Of a stretch of DNA of 64,000 bases, positions 38,709 to 50,235 are shown piece by piece. A program made the translations under genes and the position numbers. Source of the stretch: Centropus unirufus (taxonomy: Eukaryota; Chordata; Aves; Cuculiformes; Centropidae); the NCBI GenBank assembly GCA_013397695.1, contig VYZI01000005.1:4088215-4152214 (forward strand), written 5' to 3'. Position 1 is the first letter of the stretch. Every line of letters starts with the position of its first letter. Under the pieces are notes generated by a model. The model was not told where the DNA came from and did no database searches. It was given only the letters and a program-made list of their open reading frames with translations.

Positions 38709-40197
38709 CTGTGTGAAATAAACAAATGAAAGATCATCATAAAACTGATAAATTATTTTGGAAGCATTTATAAAATAAAACTAATTTCTCATTATCGTAC
38801 AGTGTCTCAGACAGCAAGATCTGACCACTGTGCTCAGATGTGGACACCTCTGTCAAATCCTGCAGTCATTTGCCCAAGTGAACAAGAAATTCTAATGCCA
38901 GCTCTTAACTGGCACTGGTCCTCAGGGTGACCTGTCATCACTTGCCTTGCTTTCCCCTATGTAAAGTGGGGACGATGACCGTTGCTCTTGTAAAGCGTCT
39001 TGTATCTATTGAAAAAGGCAGCCACAAAAAAGTTCTGTGTAGAAAAAGGAGAGAAAAACCTAACAATATCCATCACCTAATTAAGAAATGGAGCTTGGAC
39101 TGTGCTTGGCAGCCAGCAGAAAAATTTATTTTTCTATAAGGAAACGAATTAGCATTCCTCCTTTAAATGAAGTAGAACAGTCAGCACTATTACGGATTGT
39201 TACAGCAGTATCTGTAGTATCTGAAACAGCTTCCCAGAACAGATGTTTCAGTTTCATGCTGGCATTAATCTGTTACCAGTACAGGCTACCAACACAGCAC
39301 ATTTCCCAGTCAAATCCTGTCTGTGCATGAATGAATAATCCTTCGCACAGAAGAGCAAATGGCCATTCATCCTAAGAAAATGCAGCCATTAGGTGATAAT
39401 TTTGGAAGCGTATTAAGAGCAAGGCAGGTAGATTAATGGTACTTCCCTGAAACACTCATTGAGATTCTGAAATTTTGCAACTCAAAGACTTTCTGACCCA
39501 GGGGTTATACCTCATCAATGAACAGCCCTTGAGGACTTTCCCCTTACTCCCCTGCCCCATGAACCCAACCACACAACTTCTGAACTCCCACAGATATCAT
39601 TAGTCACTGATTTGCAATTATCAGTGCTACATTTAAGGATCATATGAAGAAATACATTATTATAAGTTGTCATTCACTGCACTGAAAAGAAAATGAAGCT
39701 GTTTGAGTTCACCAATTATTACTATGGATCTTCAGGCATCTCCTCCCCTTACTAAAAATCTGTGGTCATTTGAGTTATTCTTCTATGGTCATTCCATGTC
39801 TATACTCTTCCTGGACGTCCCTCCTTGTACTTTTTAGTTCTGTTACTTCGTTTCTAAGATGGATTGTGAAAGTAAATTACTTGCACCTCCATTTATAGAC
39901 ATGGGATGTGTAACTTTGATCCTATATGGTAGTCATAATTCTTTTAAGCAGTATAAAGAGTCTTTTAAATGTATTTAATGTAAGGATATTCTCATCAATG
40001 TCTGTACAATAAATAGTTACACTCTCTTTACATAATTCACAAGCAAAATTCATCTCAAAAGGTTTAGCAGTTTAAAACCCCTTTCCAACAAAACATATCT
40101 AAAGTTTTAGATATTCAAGCATAGCTCCACAGTGAAGCAGACCAAGATTTTGGAATATATGACTTAAACAGTATTAAGTTTCCCCAAGCCCATTTAC

Positions 40198-40291
40198 CTT
40201 TCTAGGTACACCATTGATGTGAAGCTTCACCATGTATTTGCCACATGGATTATACTCTGGTTCTCCTTTCTTATTCTGAGGGTAAATTATG
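40198..40291 (-). CDS. CAPN7: CAPN7 exon 9
   Basis: Encodes residues 313-344: IIYPQNKKGEPEYNPCGKYM, VKLHINGVPRK. It is part of PC1. Acceptor TTTTTTAACAG, donor AAG|GTAAAT. Confidence 0.97.
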
Positions 40292-40559
40292 CTGTTAAAA
40301 AACACAAGATAAAGTTGTGACGTATGTGACTTGGCTATACATACATTGATAACCATAAAGGCCGGATTAACATAGCCTGGTTGTGGAATTTACATTGTAC
40401 ATAAATATGGAATTCCTAACGCAAGAGCAGGCCTGGCTCTTGCTGAAGTTCTCTGCTTAATATAGTGACAAAAAGAACTCAAGTAACTTAATTGTTTCTC
40501 CAAGAGAAGCAAGGAAAATAAATTTATCTTACAATTAAATAAATGGTATTGACATATAT

Positions 40560-40890
40560 AGAGTCATAGAATGGTTTGGGTTGGAAGGGACCATACAGAT
40601 CATCCAAGTCCAGCTCCCCTGCCATGGGCAAGGACACCTCCCACCAACCAAGCTGCTCAAGGCCTCGTCCAATCTGGCTTTGAACACTTCCTGGGTGGGG
40701 GCAGCTACAGCCTTCCCTGGGCAATCCGTGCCAGTGTCTCACCACCCTCATCAAGAAGAATTTCCTCCTACTGTCTAGTCTAAATCTTCCCCTCTCCAAT
40801 GTACAGCCATTCCTCCTGATCATTTCATGACACACCCTTGTCAAAAGTCCTTCCTCAGCTTTCTTGTACGCTCCCTTCAGGTACTGGAGG
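40560..40890 (-). mobile_element. CR1 LINE fragment
   Basis: Starts GTCATAGAATGGTTTGGGTT; the - strand frame reads GRFRLDSRRKFFLMRVVRHW. Confidence 0.9.
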
Positions 40891-41452
40891 GATATAACTG
40901 TAGTATAAGTATTTGCCTGAATAACAAGTCAAACATTTGAAGGAAAAGACTGCAGACCTCACTAACCTTAAAAAAGAATACAAGTTCATATCTAATGAGT
41001 ACAGGTTAAAAAGTCCAGGAACAGTGATCACACACTGGTCCGGCAGAGATTGTCAGACCTGCAACAAATTTATCATGGGGCACTAATTGAGTGGTACTAA
41101 GATAGTGTTAACATTCTGCAATGAGATGCAAGATGGACAAATCCGTTGCACAGTAGCTGTCACAGCAGAGTAGGAAGATAAACCTATACAGCATTATAAG
41201 TGAAATTTATATTAAAAACTAAAAGCCTTCAATACTAATTTTTCCTCCTCAAAGCACATCTAAGTTGGACTCCAGTGTCTATACATGCATCTATAGAAAG
41301 CTGGTTTCCCTTCTAAAAGTGTTAAAGCCACCGCAGCCCCAGGGAGATGAAACAAATGTAGATTTTACTGTTTTTGACTGTTGGAGAACACAACACTGCA
41401 AATCCGTGGCAGAATTCTGTCTGAAAAGATCTTAGAAAGAACTGCTGCTCAC

Positions 41453-41538
41453 CTTGTGATCAATTTTTTGTTGTATCTTCTTTCATATGCTGCACTGATA
41501 GCCAGGGATGCCACAAAAGAGCAATCTGACACTATTGT
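41453..41538 (-). CDS. CAPN7: CAPN7 exon 8 (catalytic Cys)
   Basis: Encodes residues 285-313, TIVSDCSFVASLAISAAYER, RYNKKLIT. Counting codons through exons 1-7 places the Cys of SDCSFVASL at position 290, the known nucleophile of calpain-7. The catalytic residue is therefore intact. Acceptor CCTCTATAG, donor ACAAG|GTGAGC. Confidence 0.97.
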
Positions 41539-42291
41539 CTATAGAGGAAAGAGAAACAGTGGTAACCTTTGTACGTAACTTAGATATTAAAGACAAACGT
41601 GGTGTGTAGAGGGAAGAAAAAAAAAAAAAAATCAACAGTTAGTCATTCCCTTCAAAAAGGAAGGGATTTGAACCGAGAGAAGTGAAGTTACTACAAAAGT
41701 CAGGAAACGTATGCTTGCTCAGTACGAGGCCCCTAGAGAGCAAATCAGAGTTAGAATTGAATGACAATTAGAGGCAAGTACAGATACATCAGCCTTCACT
41801 CACACTTCCTTATCAGAACATGCTGTGTTATATAAGCCATATCCAATAGCATGAACTGTTGCTGATCTTGGAATATCTTGGGCCATCTGCAACTTAACAC
41901 TAAACAAGACATTTCCACTGTTCTCAGTGGGCGACTCTGCTTCTGGTCAAATAAAAATTTGAAAACCAACCTAGCCTATTGTTTTTTCCATGCAGTAAAT
42001 TAAGTGAAAAATTCACTAGAGATTCACTATGGCTTTTTCCACACTGACCTTATCACTACTTTCGGAAAACAGGATTTTCAGTTGGAATTCAAATTCTCAT
42101 TGTCACTTCCACTGTTAATGCACCTGTTTATTCTGCATGGAGTCTGAATTGAGACTATTAATCCATTTATTGACTATTATGAGAGCAAATGAAAGCACTC
42201 TCAGATTTGGAGATTCTTTTTTTTGAGCAAGGTCTTACATCCCCTGTGATAAACTGCTAGCAGCACACATTTCTCTTCAAGCACAATTTAC

Positions 42292-42418
42292 CTGTTTTAT
42301 GCTGAAGCTTGATACAGTATAAATCATTGTAGGGTTATTTGTTATGTCATCTGGACGCACCCACTTGGCAAACATTGCTTTCTGTTTGGGGGATAACGGT
42401 AACTTCCCACATTTATCA
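42292..42418 (-). CDS. CAPN7: CAPN7 exon 7
   Basis: Encodes residues 242-284: DKCGKLPLSPKQKAMFAKWV, RPDDITNNPTMIY, TVSSFSIKQ. It leads into the protease core. Acceptor TTAAACCTAG, donor CAG|GTAAAT. Confidence 0.96.
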
Positions 42419-43297
42419 CTAGGTTTAAGAGAGAAGGAGGACATAAACCAACAGCAGTTCAGAAGAGCTTTTCATTGTATGAACAGTCTTAAATGAAATG
42501 GTGCAAAATGCACACAACTATTACACAATTTTGTATACAGCACTGCAAAACAATTTCAAAGAATACTACTGCCAAGTTTGGGATTTTTAGGGGAAAAAAC
42601 CCCAAAATATTAAAATAAATAAACCCCAAGTGCTTCCTTCATACAGGTCTGAACAGGAGAAGGAAATTTAATGAAAAACCATCTATACCAGCAGAAACAC
42701 AAATTCTTCACTTTATTTCAATATATTGAACCAATAATGAAAGGTTTCTTTAGCTCTGACAATATTGAGCCTTGCATGATTGACAAGCCTTTAGCAGAGA
42801 AATGGAAAAGCCAAAACCAACCCCAGGTATCTATCTATTATGGCTTTGTAATTTCAATGAGCTATTAACACATGATGAAGGTCTAGCTGTTACATTTCAC
42901 TCTTCTTTGGAATAGTCCTCTATGGAGGAAACGGCTATCACCTTCCTTTTACAGGTAACTGAGGCAGAGGGAACAAAACTCATTCACATTCAACAGAATC
43001 AGGATATGGACCCGAGTTTCCAGCCCATTCCAAAAAGCCAAATATAGCATTGCCATTACATGCCTGAGAACATAAATGGAAGCTCACCACTGCCGAGCAG
43101 AATAAGCTTACGTTAAACAGTTTAAAATCAGATTGGAAAGTGGAAACGGCAAGAGTTAAATACCTCTGTCTGAACTATGCTTTAAAGGCTACTTAAACAA
43201 TTTTAAAGTCCGAAAAAGAAAACACAGAAACACCAAATATGTGAAAGCTTTGGAAATAAAAAACAAAAGTAAAGTTCAGTAATTGAATCACACTTAC

Positions 43298-43384
43298 GAA
43301 AATGGCATAGGGAAGGCAAAACGTTCCCTCAGATCAACACTCATGAAAGGTACATATTCAATGCCATTAATTTTGGAAGTCTTC
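43298..43384 (-). CDS. CAPN7: CAPN7 exon 6
   Basis: Encodes residues 213-242: KTSKINGIEYVPFMSVDLRE, RFAFPMPF. The IEYVPFM-DL-ERFA segment is conserved with human and precedes the protease core. Acceptor GACTTGCAG, donor TTTTC|GTAAGT. Confidence 0.96.
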
Positions 43385-44840
43385 CTGCAAGTCATAAGGA
43401 AAAAAACCACCTGTAGTTACAAACTTATCTCCTATCAAAAACGAATTCCAGAAAGTAACAACAAAACTAGTTTTTAAAAAAACCAAGACAACAAGTGCTC
43501 CTGAAGACACAAGAACCATGTCTTGAAAATGAGACCTTTTTATTTATCTGGTTTGAAACGTGCAGTACTTGATGGCTCAGTTACTAATCCTGCAAGAACA
43601 CACCTGCAGAGAAGTCACTGTGCCAGGATAGAAATGATGACCAGCCACAAACCAATCTGCAGTTCTAGGAGTCACATTTGAAACTACGCCTGTCTAAACA
43701 GAATTTCTCAAGCCCCTTAAGCTTCTTATTAAAGGGTCTTAGGATAAGTTGACAGCAATTGGCTATCAACAACACTTAGATTTCATCTAATTGGGGTAGC
43801 AATTTGGAACACTTCGTCAAACAACAATAACAAAAATACTGCACATGTTAATGAGTGCATTTTTTACTAAAGCACACAAAACATTCTAAAAAGCAAGAAT
43901 CATATGTAAGTGTGAGTGAATGTAGTTTGAGTTTCAAACAAGAAGTTAACCGAAAACTTTATGTGAAATACTTCTAAATCTGATGATGATTAAAGATGTG
44001 AAACAATTGAAAGCTCCCTTGCAAGACTTAAAATAACCGAAACCATAAAAAAAACACCCAACACTTAAACCATCCAGAAAACCAGAAACATTCACTGCAC
44101 AGGCACTGCAAGAAGAAAAAAAAGTGGAATTTTAGTAATGGAATTTTCAGCGTTCAATTTTTCATACACATGCACATTTCCACCTTCATGACCCTATCTC
44201 TCAGTCCATTTAATTCCCCTAGAGCCAAGAAGCAGACAAAATGTTTTGTGATCAAGTCCTGGAAAACATTGAGCCTCACCTCTGTCACAGTCTTTTTCAT
44301 TGCATGGGGAGGAAGAACTTTGAAACACCTATCAGACTTTTTTTTGAGACGTATTTAATAGTTTTCAAAAGTCATGATTTAGGCTAAAGGTTTCACGAAT
44401 GATCTGTAGTTCATTCGACCTATAATAAAAGTCAAAGCAGAAGGAACTGGGCACAACGGAAGTCCTACCAAACACTACGCTTCCTCAGCTTCCAGTGAAG
44501 TAGTAGTTGTATAATCCATAGAAACATCTTTGTAACTTGGCTTCTCAGAGCCAGACTTTCCATGAACACAGTCAGGTAGGTCACACATAACATACAAAAA
44601 CAAAGCTATGAAAAATAAGCCTGGCAGTCAGTTACCAGGAATTGTCTTCCAAATACACTCCAGAAAGAATGCTTTGTGAATAAATGCCACCAATTACACT
44701 GCCAAAGAGAACATAAGTATATAATAATGTGTAGGTAATACCAGCATTGGTGTTTGGAAGGAATAACTTTCCAAACTTTGTTTGGAAAAGGGATGTGAGC
44801 ACAAGTGATAATGCTTTGGAAAACCTTGTCTTCAACTCAC

Positions 44841-45041
44841 CTTAGTACCTCAATCTCCTCGGCAGTGTATCTCTGACCTTGGGGCTCACTAGCTTGCACT
44901 GCTCTGATTGTCTGTGGCTTATCATTTAAGGAGAAATCAGGTCCCAATGGGAAGAATGTTCGGACTGGCTGATTTGGTTTAGCTGCAGTTGACTTTTCCT
45001 TCTGAGATGACTTTGACATAGATTCCTTCAGTGCCTCTGCT
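44841..45041 (-). CDS. CAPN7: CAPN7 exon 5 (MIT-protease linker)
   Basis: Encodes residues 146-213. It starts AEALKESMSKSSQKEKS, passes through a Pro/Phe-rich linker (FFPLGPDFSL) and ends GQRYTAEEIEVLR, as in human. The middle is the fastest-evolving part of this CAPN7. Acceptor TTGCTTTAG, donor CTAAG|GTGAGT. Confidence 0.96.
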
Positions 45042-46084
45042 CTAAAGCAAATAAAAATGCATTTGGTTTATAACAATTATAAAAATATAGTTAGATTAAA
45101 TTATTTATATGCCCACACAGGCTGGAATGGAATGAACAAATGCCTATGCTGACCAATACCACTTTTCCCAAGCAAAACCAGATTCTGATGCAATCCCCTG
45201 ATTCTTTACTTCCTTGTTCTAAAAGTATTTCTAATTCACACATAAGCTACTTTAGGCAGAACTCATTAGATTTATGTTGCCTTTAAATTATGTCAATAGA
45301 AGAACTTGCGAAGTGTTTGTTATCTGGAACAAGATAACTGGAACACAGACAGAAAATTCACTTGCATCCTCTCATGCCTTTGTCTCACAGCTACAATAGG
45401 ACTTACAGCCTGCTTGCATTCTCACAACCCATCATCTCAGCTGTGCAAGGACTGTATTCAAGAGCCTGAATATTCTGTTCTTGCATTAAGCTGCTGGATA
45501 GACCCAGATTTGCAAAACATTGGAGATGTTGAACACAGACTAAGAAGTGCTAAAAACCAGCTTATACTGAAACTTAACCCAGCGCAGTTTGTAATTTCCC
45601 ATGATATAGCTGACCTGAAGAGTTACACTGAACTTACACCCATGCAACTTGTTTCAGACAGACTCCACTCCAGTACATCTACCTATGCAATTAGATTGCT
45701 ACCATCAAGATGGTTATTTCCTGGTTTCTGAGCTGCCTTCCTTAGGAAAGGACACTAACATCCTGTCTTCACGCTGGCCTGCATTCAGCATTTTTATAAA
45801 AGCCAAAAACTGTGGCAGTCTTCTGACTAGACCTCTGAAGACTGAGGTAATGCAATGATACTAACAAATGCACAACCCTTGCCTAATTCTGTACATCCCA
45901 GAGTTGCCAGAGGTATAGCACAGCAGCTGCTATGCTCTGCTGTCTCCAAGGAGAAGTCTACAGCAGTTAGGTTTATACAAAACCCATACTCTTTGCAGTG
46001 CAGAACAGACACACTAGATTGACAAGTTCAGAGACGGCACTGAGAGCTGACAGCAGGTGTGTTTCCAACATCAGCAACACTCAC

Positions 46085-46152
46085 CTATCCAGCGCTTGTC
46101 GAGCCAGCTGTTTCAGTTTTGACTGGAGACCCAGTTCTGAAGTTTCAGTAGC
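46085..46152 (-). CDS. CAPN7: CAPN7 exon 4
   Basis: A 68-nt exon encoding residues 124-145, ATETSELGLQSKLKQLARQA then LD plus a split Arg. It is the last helix of the second MIT domain. Acceptor TTGTACTTAAG, donor GATAG|GTGAGT. Confidence 0.94.
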
Positions 46153-48307
46153 CTTAAGTACAAAATAAAAGGGAAAGCTATACATAAAAAACCCCAAGTT
46201 TTAAAAGCTAGGTATTAAATTCCACACTTATAGATCACAGCAAACAGTTACTTACTGTTTTTTCTAATTCTCGTTTAAAGTAAGCAAATATTTTTTTACA
46301 TGTCTGCATAAAAGCAGTCTAAGCAAGCAAATATAATTTTCCTGTTCTAGTGAATGTTCACAGAATGGAAGAAATATTTAAAATTCTTCAGCATGAGAAA
46401 TACTGTGTACATAAAAACCTGCCAAAAGAATTAACTGCATTATAACACTATGGGCAGAAAGAAGACAAACCCAAATGTTACAAAAAGTACCAAGCTAAAT
46501 GCATTCCAATTCTTTTCCACAAATGAGTCAAAAATAATCATGGTAACTCAGGAAAAAAATAGAATGTTTACTTTCATAGAATACAAACAAGATTAAGAAT
46601 CTTGTTTTTGCACGTCTAAGGCATAAAATAATCCATGACAGGGCACCAAAACAGATATGAAGAATGCCAACTCCTGTTCCCCGCTAGGATTTCAGCTGTG
46701 ACAGTTTACACTTCTGTTTTCCTTGCAGATAATGCATGGCTACTGCAGCTAAACAATCTGCAAAAGGCACACCATGAGGTGTGGCTTCTGTGACGCTCAC
46801 AAGCAGGTTTCAGATTCTAGATTTGACCAATTCTCCAGGTCAGCCAGGTCAACTGAGGAAACAAAAGTCAAGCTTTCACCCCAAGAAATGAAACTAGACA
46901 CGCCTTCTATAAGCAACTATTTTCATTTCCAAATAAATTGGAATTGCTGAAATTGCCGGTTGGAAAAGACTGTGAAAGACATACTGAAGTGGAAATGGAA
47001 CACCAGCGCACTCATAGAGGAGTCAGCCATAGAAGAGGAGGAACGGCTCCTCTCCGAGTACTTCAAGAGTAAGGAAGAAACAAATCTCTCCACCTGAATA
47101 TACTGAGGAGAAAGACAGAAGTAAAGCTTCAAGACAGCAGAGTTCCTTCAATCTTCTTTCATCCTGGGAAGAAGAAGGTACTTTTTGATCACCCTGAGGG
47201 ACAAAGCCTACAATCATCTCAACAAAATAATATGCTGGTCAAGGTTAAAAGAAACTTCAGCAGTATCTGGACCTAATGAAATAACTGATAAAAGCAGTTG
47301 CTTATGAGAATTTCCGAGTAACTTCAATATATTTAAATAATATTTGCATGCATTGCCAACAGAAGGAGTAATACAGCAGAGGAAAACCAGCATGCTGCCG
47401 CAGTAAGAATTATGTAATAGAAGGAAGATTTTCTGCTCCAGCAGCTCAAGTGGAAAAACTAGAGCAGCTCTACTAACTCTTCATCTGACTACACCATATC
47501 ACCAGGTATTTTTAACCTACATAAAACCAGTTTACAGAGTTCGGAGAAAATATTTTCCTCTAGCATGTAGCAAAAGTAACATTCCCCTCCCAAAACCCAC
47601 ACATATTTACATTATAAAAAGGGAGGAGAAGGGAAAGAGAAAAACAGGCTTGGTGGAGTTACATTATGATGGTGAGCTCTTCCTGTAATGAGTTAGTTAA
47701 GGCAACTGGACTTAATTGCAAAAAGCAGTACCTGTAATTATATTCTCTGTTTACACAATTGCCAGCTCTCCCTTACCACCAATTTCAGTCTGAGTTGAAT
47801 TAAATCTTAAAAGCTTTAATGTCCAACACTATGTAACCAAATGCTACTTTTACAAGTTTTGGCATCAACAGATCATTATATTCTCAAAAAGCCTTAACAA
47901 ACAGAAATTTCCCTTAAATTACTTCCCTTAATGTAGTCAGAACATAATATAGCTGACACATTAGCAAGTCATCTCCAATTTTAACTGCTTTTAATTTCTG
48001 TTTTAGTGTTGCTTTTGCTCCAGGGCAAAAATTTACATTAAAAAAGTTCCAGAATGTTTTTAGTATAATCCAGTTCAGAAAAAAACCACATAATTCCCCA
48101 GTCCCCATAAATTTACAGTGTTGAATAGCAACATAACATAAAGACTGGAAGAAATGCTGAAACAAACAACACTGGAAAAAGATAAAAATAGTTTTAGCAA
48201 TACAGGTACTCCATTTTTAAGCCAGCCTTTGAGTCAGACACTTGTGTAAGTGGAAGAATTTCTTACCATCACATAATTCCACCAAGTTAACCTGTAGCTT
48301 AACATAC

Positions 48308-48465
48308 TGTTTTCAAACAGAGTTCCACTGCTTCTGTGTAGAGCTCTATGGCTTCTTCTGCATTGCCTTTATCATCTTCATCAAAAGCCTGGGTCACTAG
48401 GAAGCGAGCGCGCTCCAAGTCCAACTGTTGTTTTGACTTCAGAGGATCTGTGTTGTGCGACTGAA
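48308..48465 (-). CDS. CAPN7: CAPN7 exon 3 (second MIT domain)
   Basis: Encodes residues 71-123: QSHNTDPLKSKQQLDLERAR, FLVTQAFDEDDKGNAEEAIE and LYTEAVELCLKT. This is the second MIT repeat, the kind that binds ESCRT-III tails. Acceptor TTCCATTTAG, donor AAACA|GTATGT. Confidence 0.96.
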
Positions 48466-48799
48466 CTAAATGGAAAGGGAAGTATTTTAGCTTTCTATGG
48501 TGTCAGACATGCAAACCCCCCCTTAGTGTGGTACTGAAGCACTAGCAGTTCTAATTAGATGGTCAAGATCTATCTTTTGGATGGAAATTGCATCTTTCTA
48601 AACTTTGCTAAAAACATCTTTGCAAGGGAAAAAACACCACCATCCCCCAAAGCAGAGATACACCCTCAGGATATTTCACATGTAAAATAATGTAAATAAA
48701 ATCTCTCTCATACTACAATTCAGACAAGGGGGTTTAATTAAGTAAATATAACATAATTGGTGAAAACACATCAGCTATGGCAATATAGGAACTCCTTAG

Positions 48800-49620
48800 A
48801 TCTCTACCTCATTTGATACCTTTATGGATGACTTGAAGGAGAAGATGGAATGCACTTTCATCAAGGGTGCAGACCTTGCCAAATCAATTAACTTGGGGAC
48901 ACAGACAAGCCTAAGTAATGGGTGGACAGGAACCTCAGGAAATTCAACCAAGTCAAATGCTGCGCTGTGCCTGGGACAGAATAACATCCTGCAGGGTACA
49001 GTTCGGTGGAGAGAAGCCTGGGGTCCTGGGGGACAGCTGGGTGAGCCTGAGCCAGGAGGCCTGACAGTAACAAAGGCTAACAGGTCCCTGGGCTATGTTA
49101 GCAGGAGCACAGCCAGGAGATCAAAGGAAGCAAGTACCATCCTCTAGTAGATGTGCCAAGGGGATCTCAACACTAAGCAGACTGCACCTGGAATATAGTG
49201 CCTAATCTCAGTTCCCTAATAATGCATGGAGCACTTGGCCTTTTGAGAAGCTGAGGGAGCAGGGCTTTTCCAGACAGCAGACATGGCTTTGGGAGGACCT
49301 AATAGCAACCCACCAGTAACTGTGAGGTTATTAAGAAAATGAATTCAGGCTATTCACTGCAGTGCAAAGAAAGGGAACGAGAATCGGTGCCTGTGAACTG
49401 CAATAGGGCAGAATTCAACTCTCTCTGTGTATATATATATATTAATATGAAATCACTGGAAAGATACTTGCACCCTGGAACAGGGACCCAGATGCACTGG
49501 GGAGTTTTCGTCCTTAGGCATTTTCAGGACCTGGGTGCACCTGAGCAACTCAGCCCAAAAATCAGTGTCTACAGACCTCCCCAGGTACCTTTTTGGCCAA
49601 ATGATTCTATGATTTAAACT
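48800..49620 (+). mobile_element. CR1 LINE fragment, degraded
   Basis: Sense CR1 from the middle ORF region (ATGGATGACTTGAAGGAG ... GGTGGACAGGAACCTCAGGA) to a 3' end AATGATTCTATGATTTAAA. It is interrupted by a TATATATA tract near 49430. Confidence 0.8.
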
Positions 49621-50126
49621 GAGAATTGCAGTTGAGCACAAATTTGAGATTTTGGTCTAAGCACCAACACAGAAACTGGATTAAACAAGGAAACCTTTAC
49701 AAGAGCAAAAAGCTCTTTTACCCTCTCAAAGTTAGTAATTCTACATAAATACAAAGACCCACTTGTTTCAAAATCCATCATGCAGCTGAGGCTTAGATAT
49801 GAGTTTTGATTTGTTCCTGATCAACTTTTGTTGGTATATTTAATCACTTTCTCAGGTTTGCTTTGCAGAGGGGGTTCCCAAGAATAATCAAAAGAAAGAA
49901 CCCCCATACCCAAGTCCTTAGGTCATTGAGTCTCTGCTTATTTTCTGATGTATTTCAGAATTCAAAGCACTGATGTGCTTGCTGTATTTGAGGTCCTTCA
50001 CAAAGGACAAGAAAATTAGAGTAACGAAAACCAGAGCAAACATCATTGATACGTATTACACAGCACTGAAAGGCTTTCCACTCAATTAATTTAAGCAGAG
50101 ATTTAATTAGAAAGCTCCTCACCCAC

Positions 50127-50235
50127 CTGCTGAATGGAGAGCTTGAACTCTCTCCAAGTACTCATTTATTTTTTCTTGAATATTTTCCAAGTTGGAGCCT
50201 GCCATCCCAGCATAAATCAAGGCTTGTGCAGCTTC
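50127..50235 (-). CDS. CAPN7: CAPN7 exon 2 (first MIT domain)
   Basis: Encodes residues 35-70: EAAQALIYAGMAGSNLENIQ, EKINEYLERVQALHSA. It completes the first MIT three-helix bundle. Acceptor GCCCTGTAG, donor AGCAG|GTGGGT. Confidence 0.96.

Larger units (their letters stand above)
35334..46084 (-). other. CAPN7: CAPN7 introns, middle
   Basis: Introns between exons 4 and 12, A/T-rich and mostly unique sequence. There is one - orientation CR1 at about 40560-40890 and an A-run near 41620. I see no additional gene. Confidence 0.8.
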
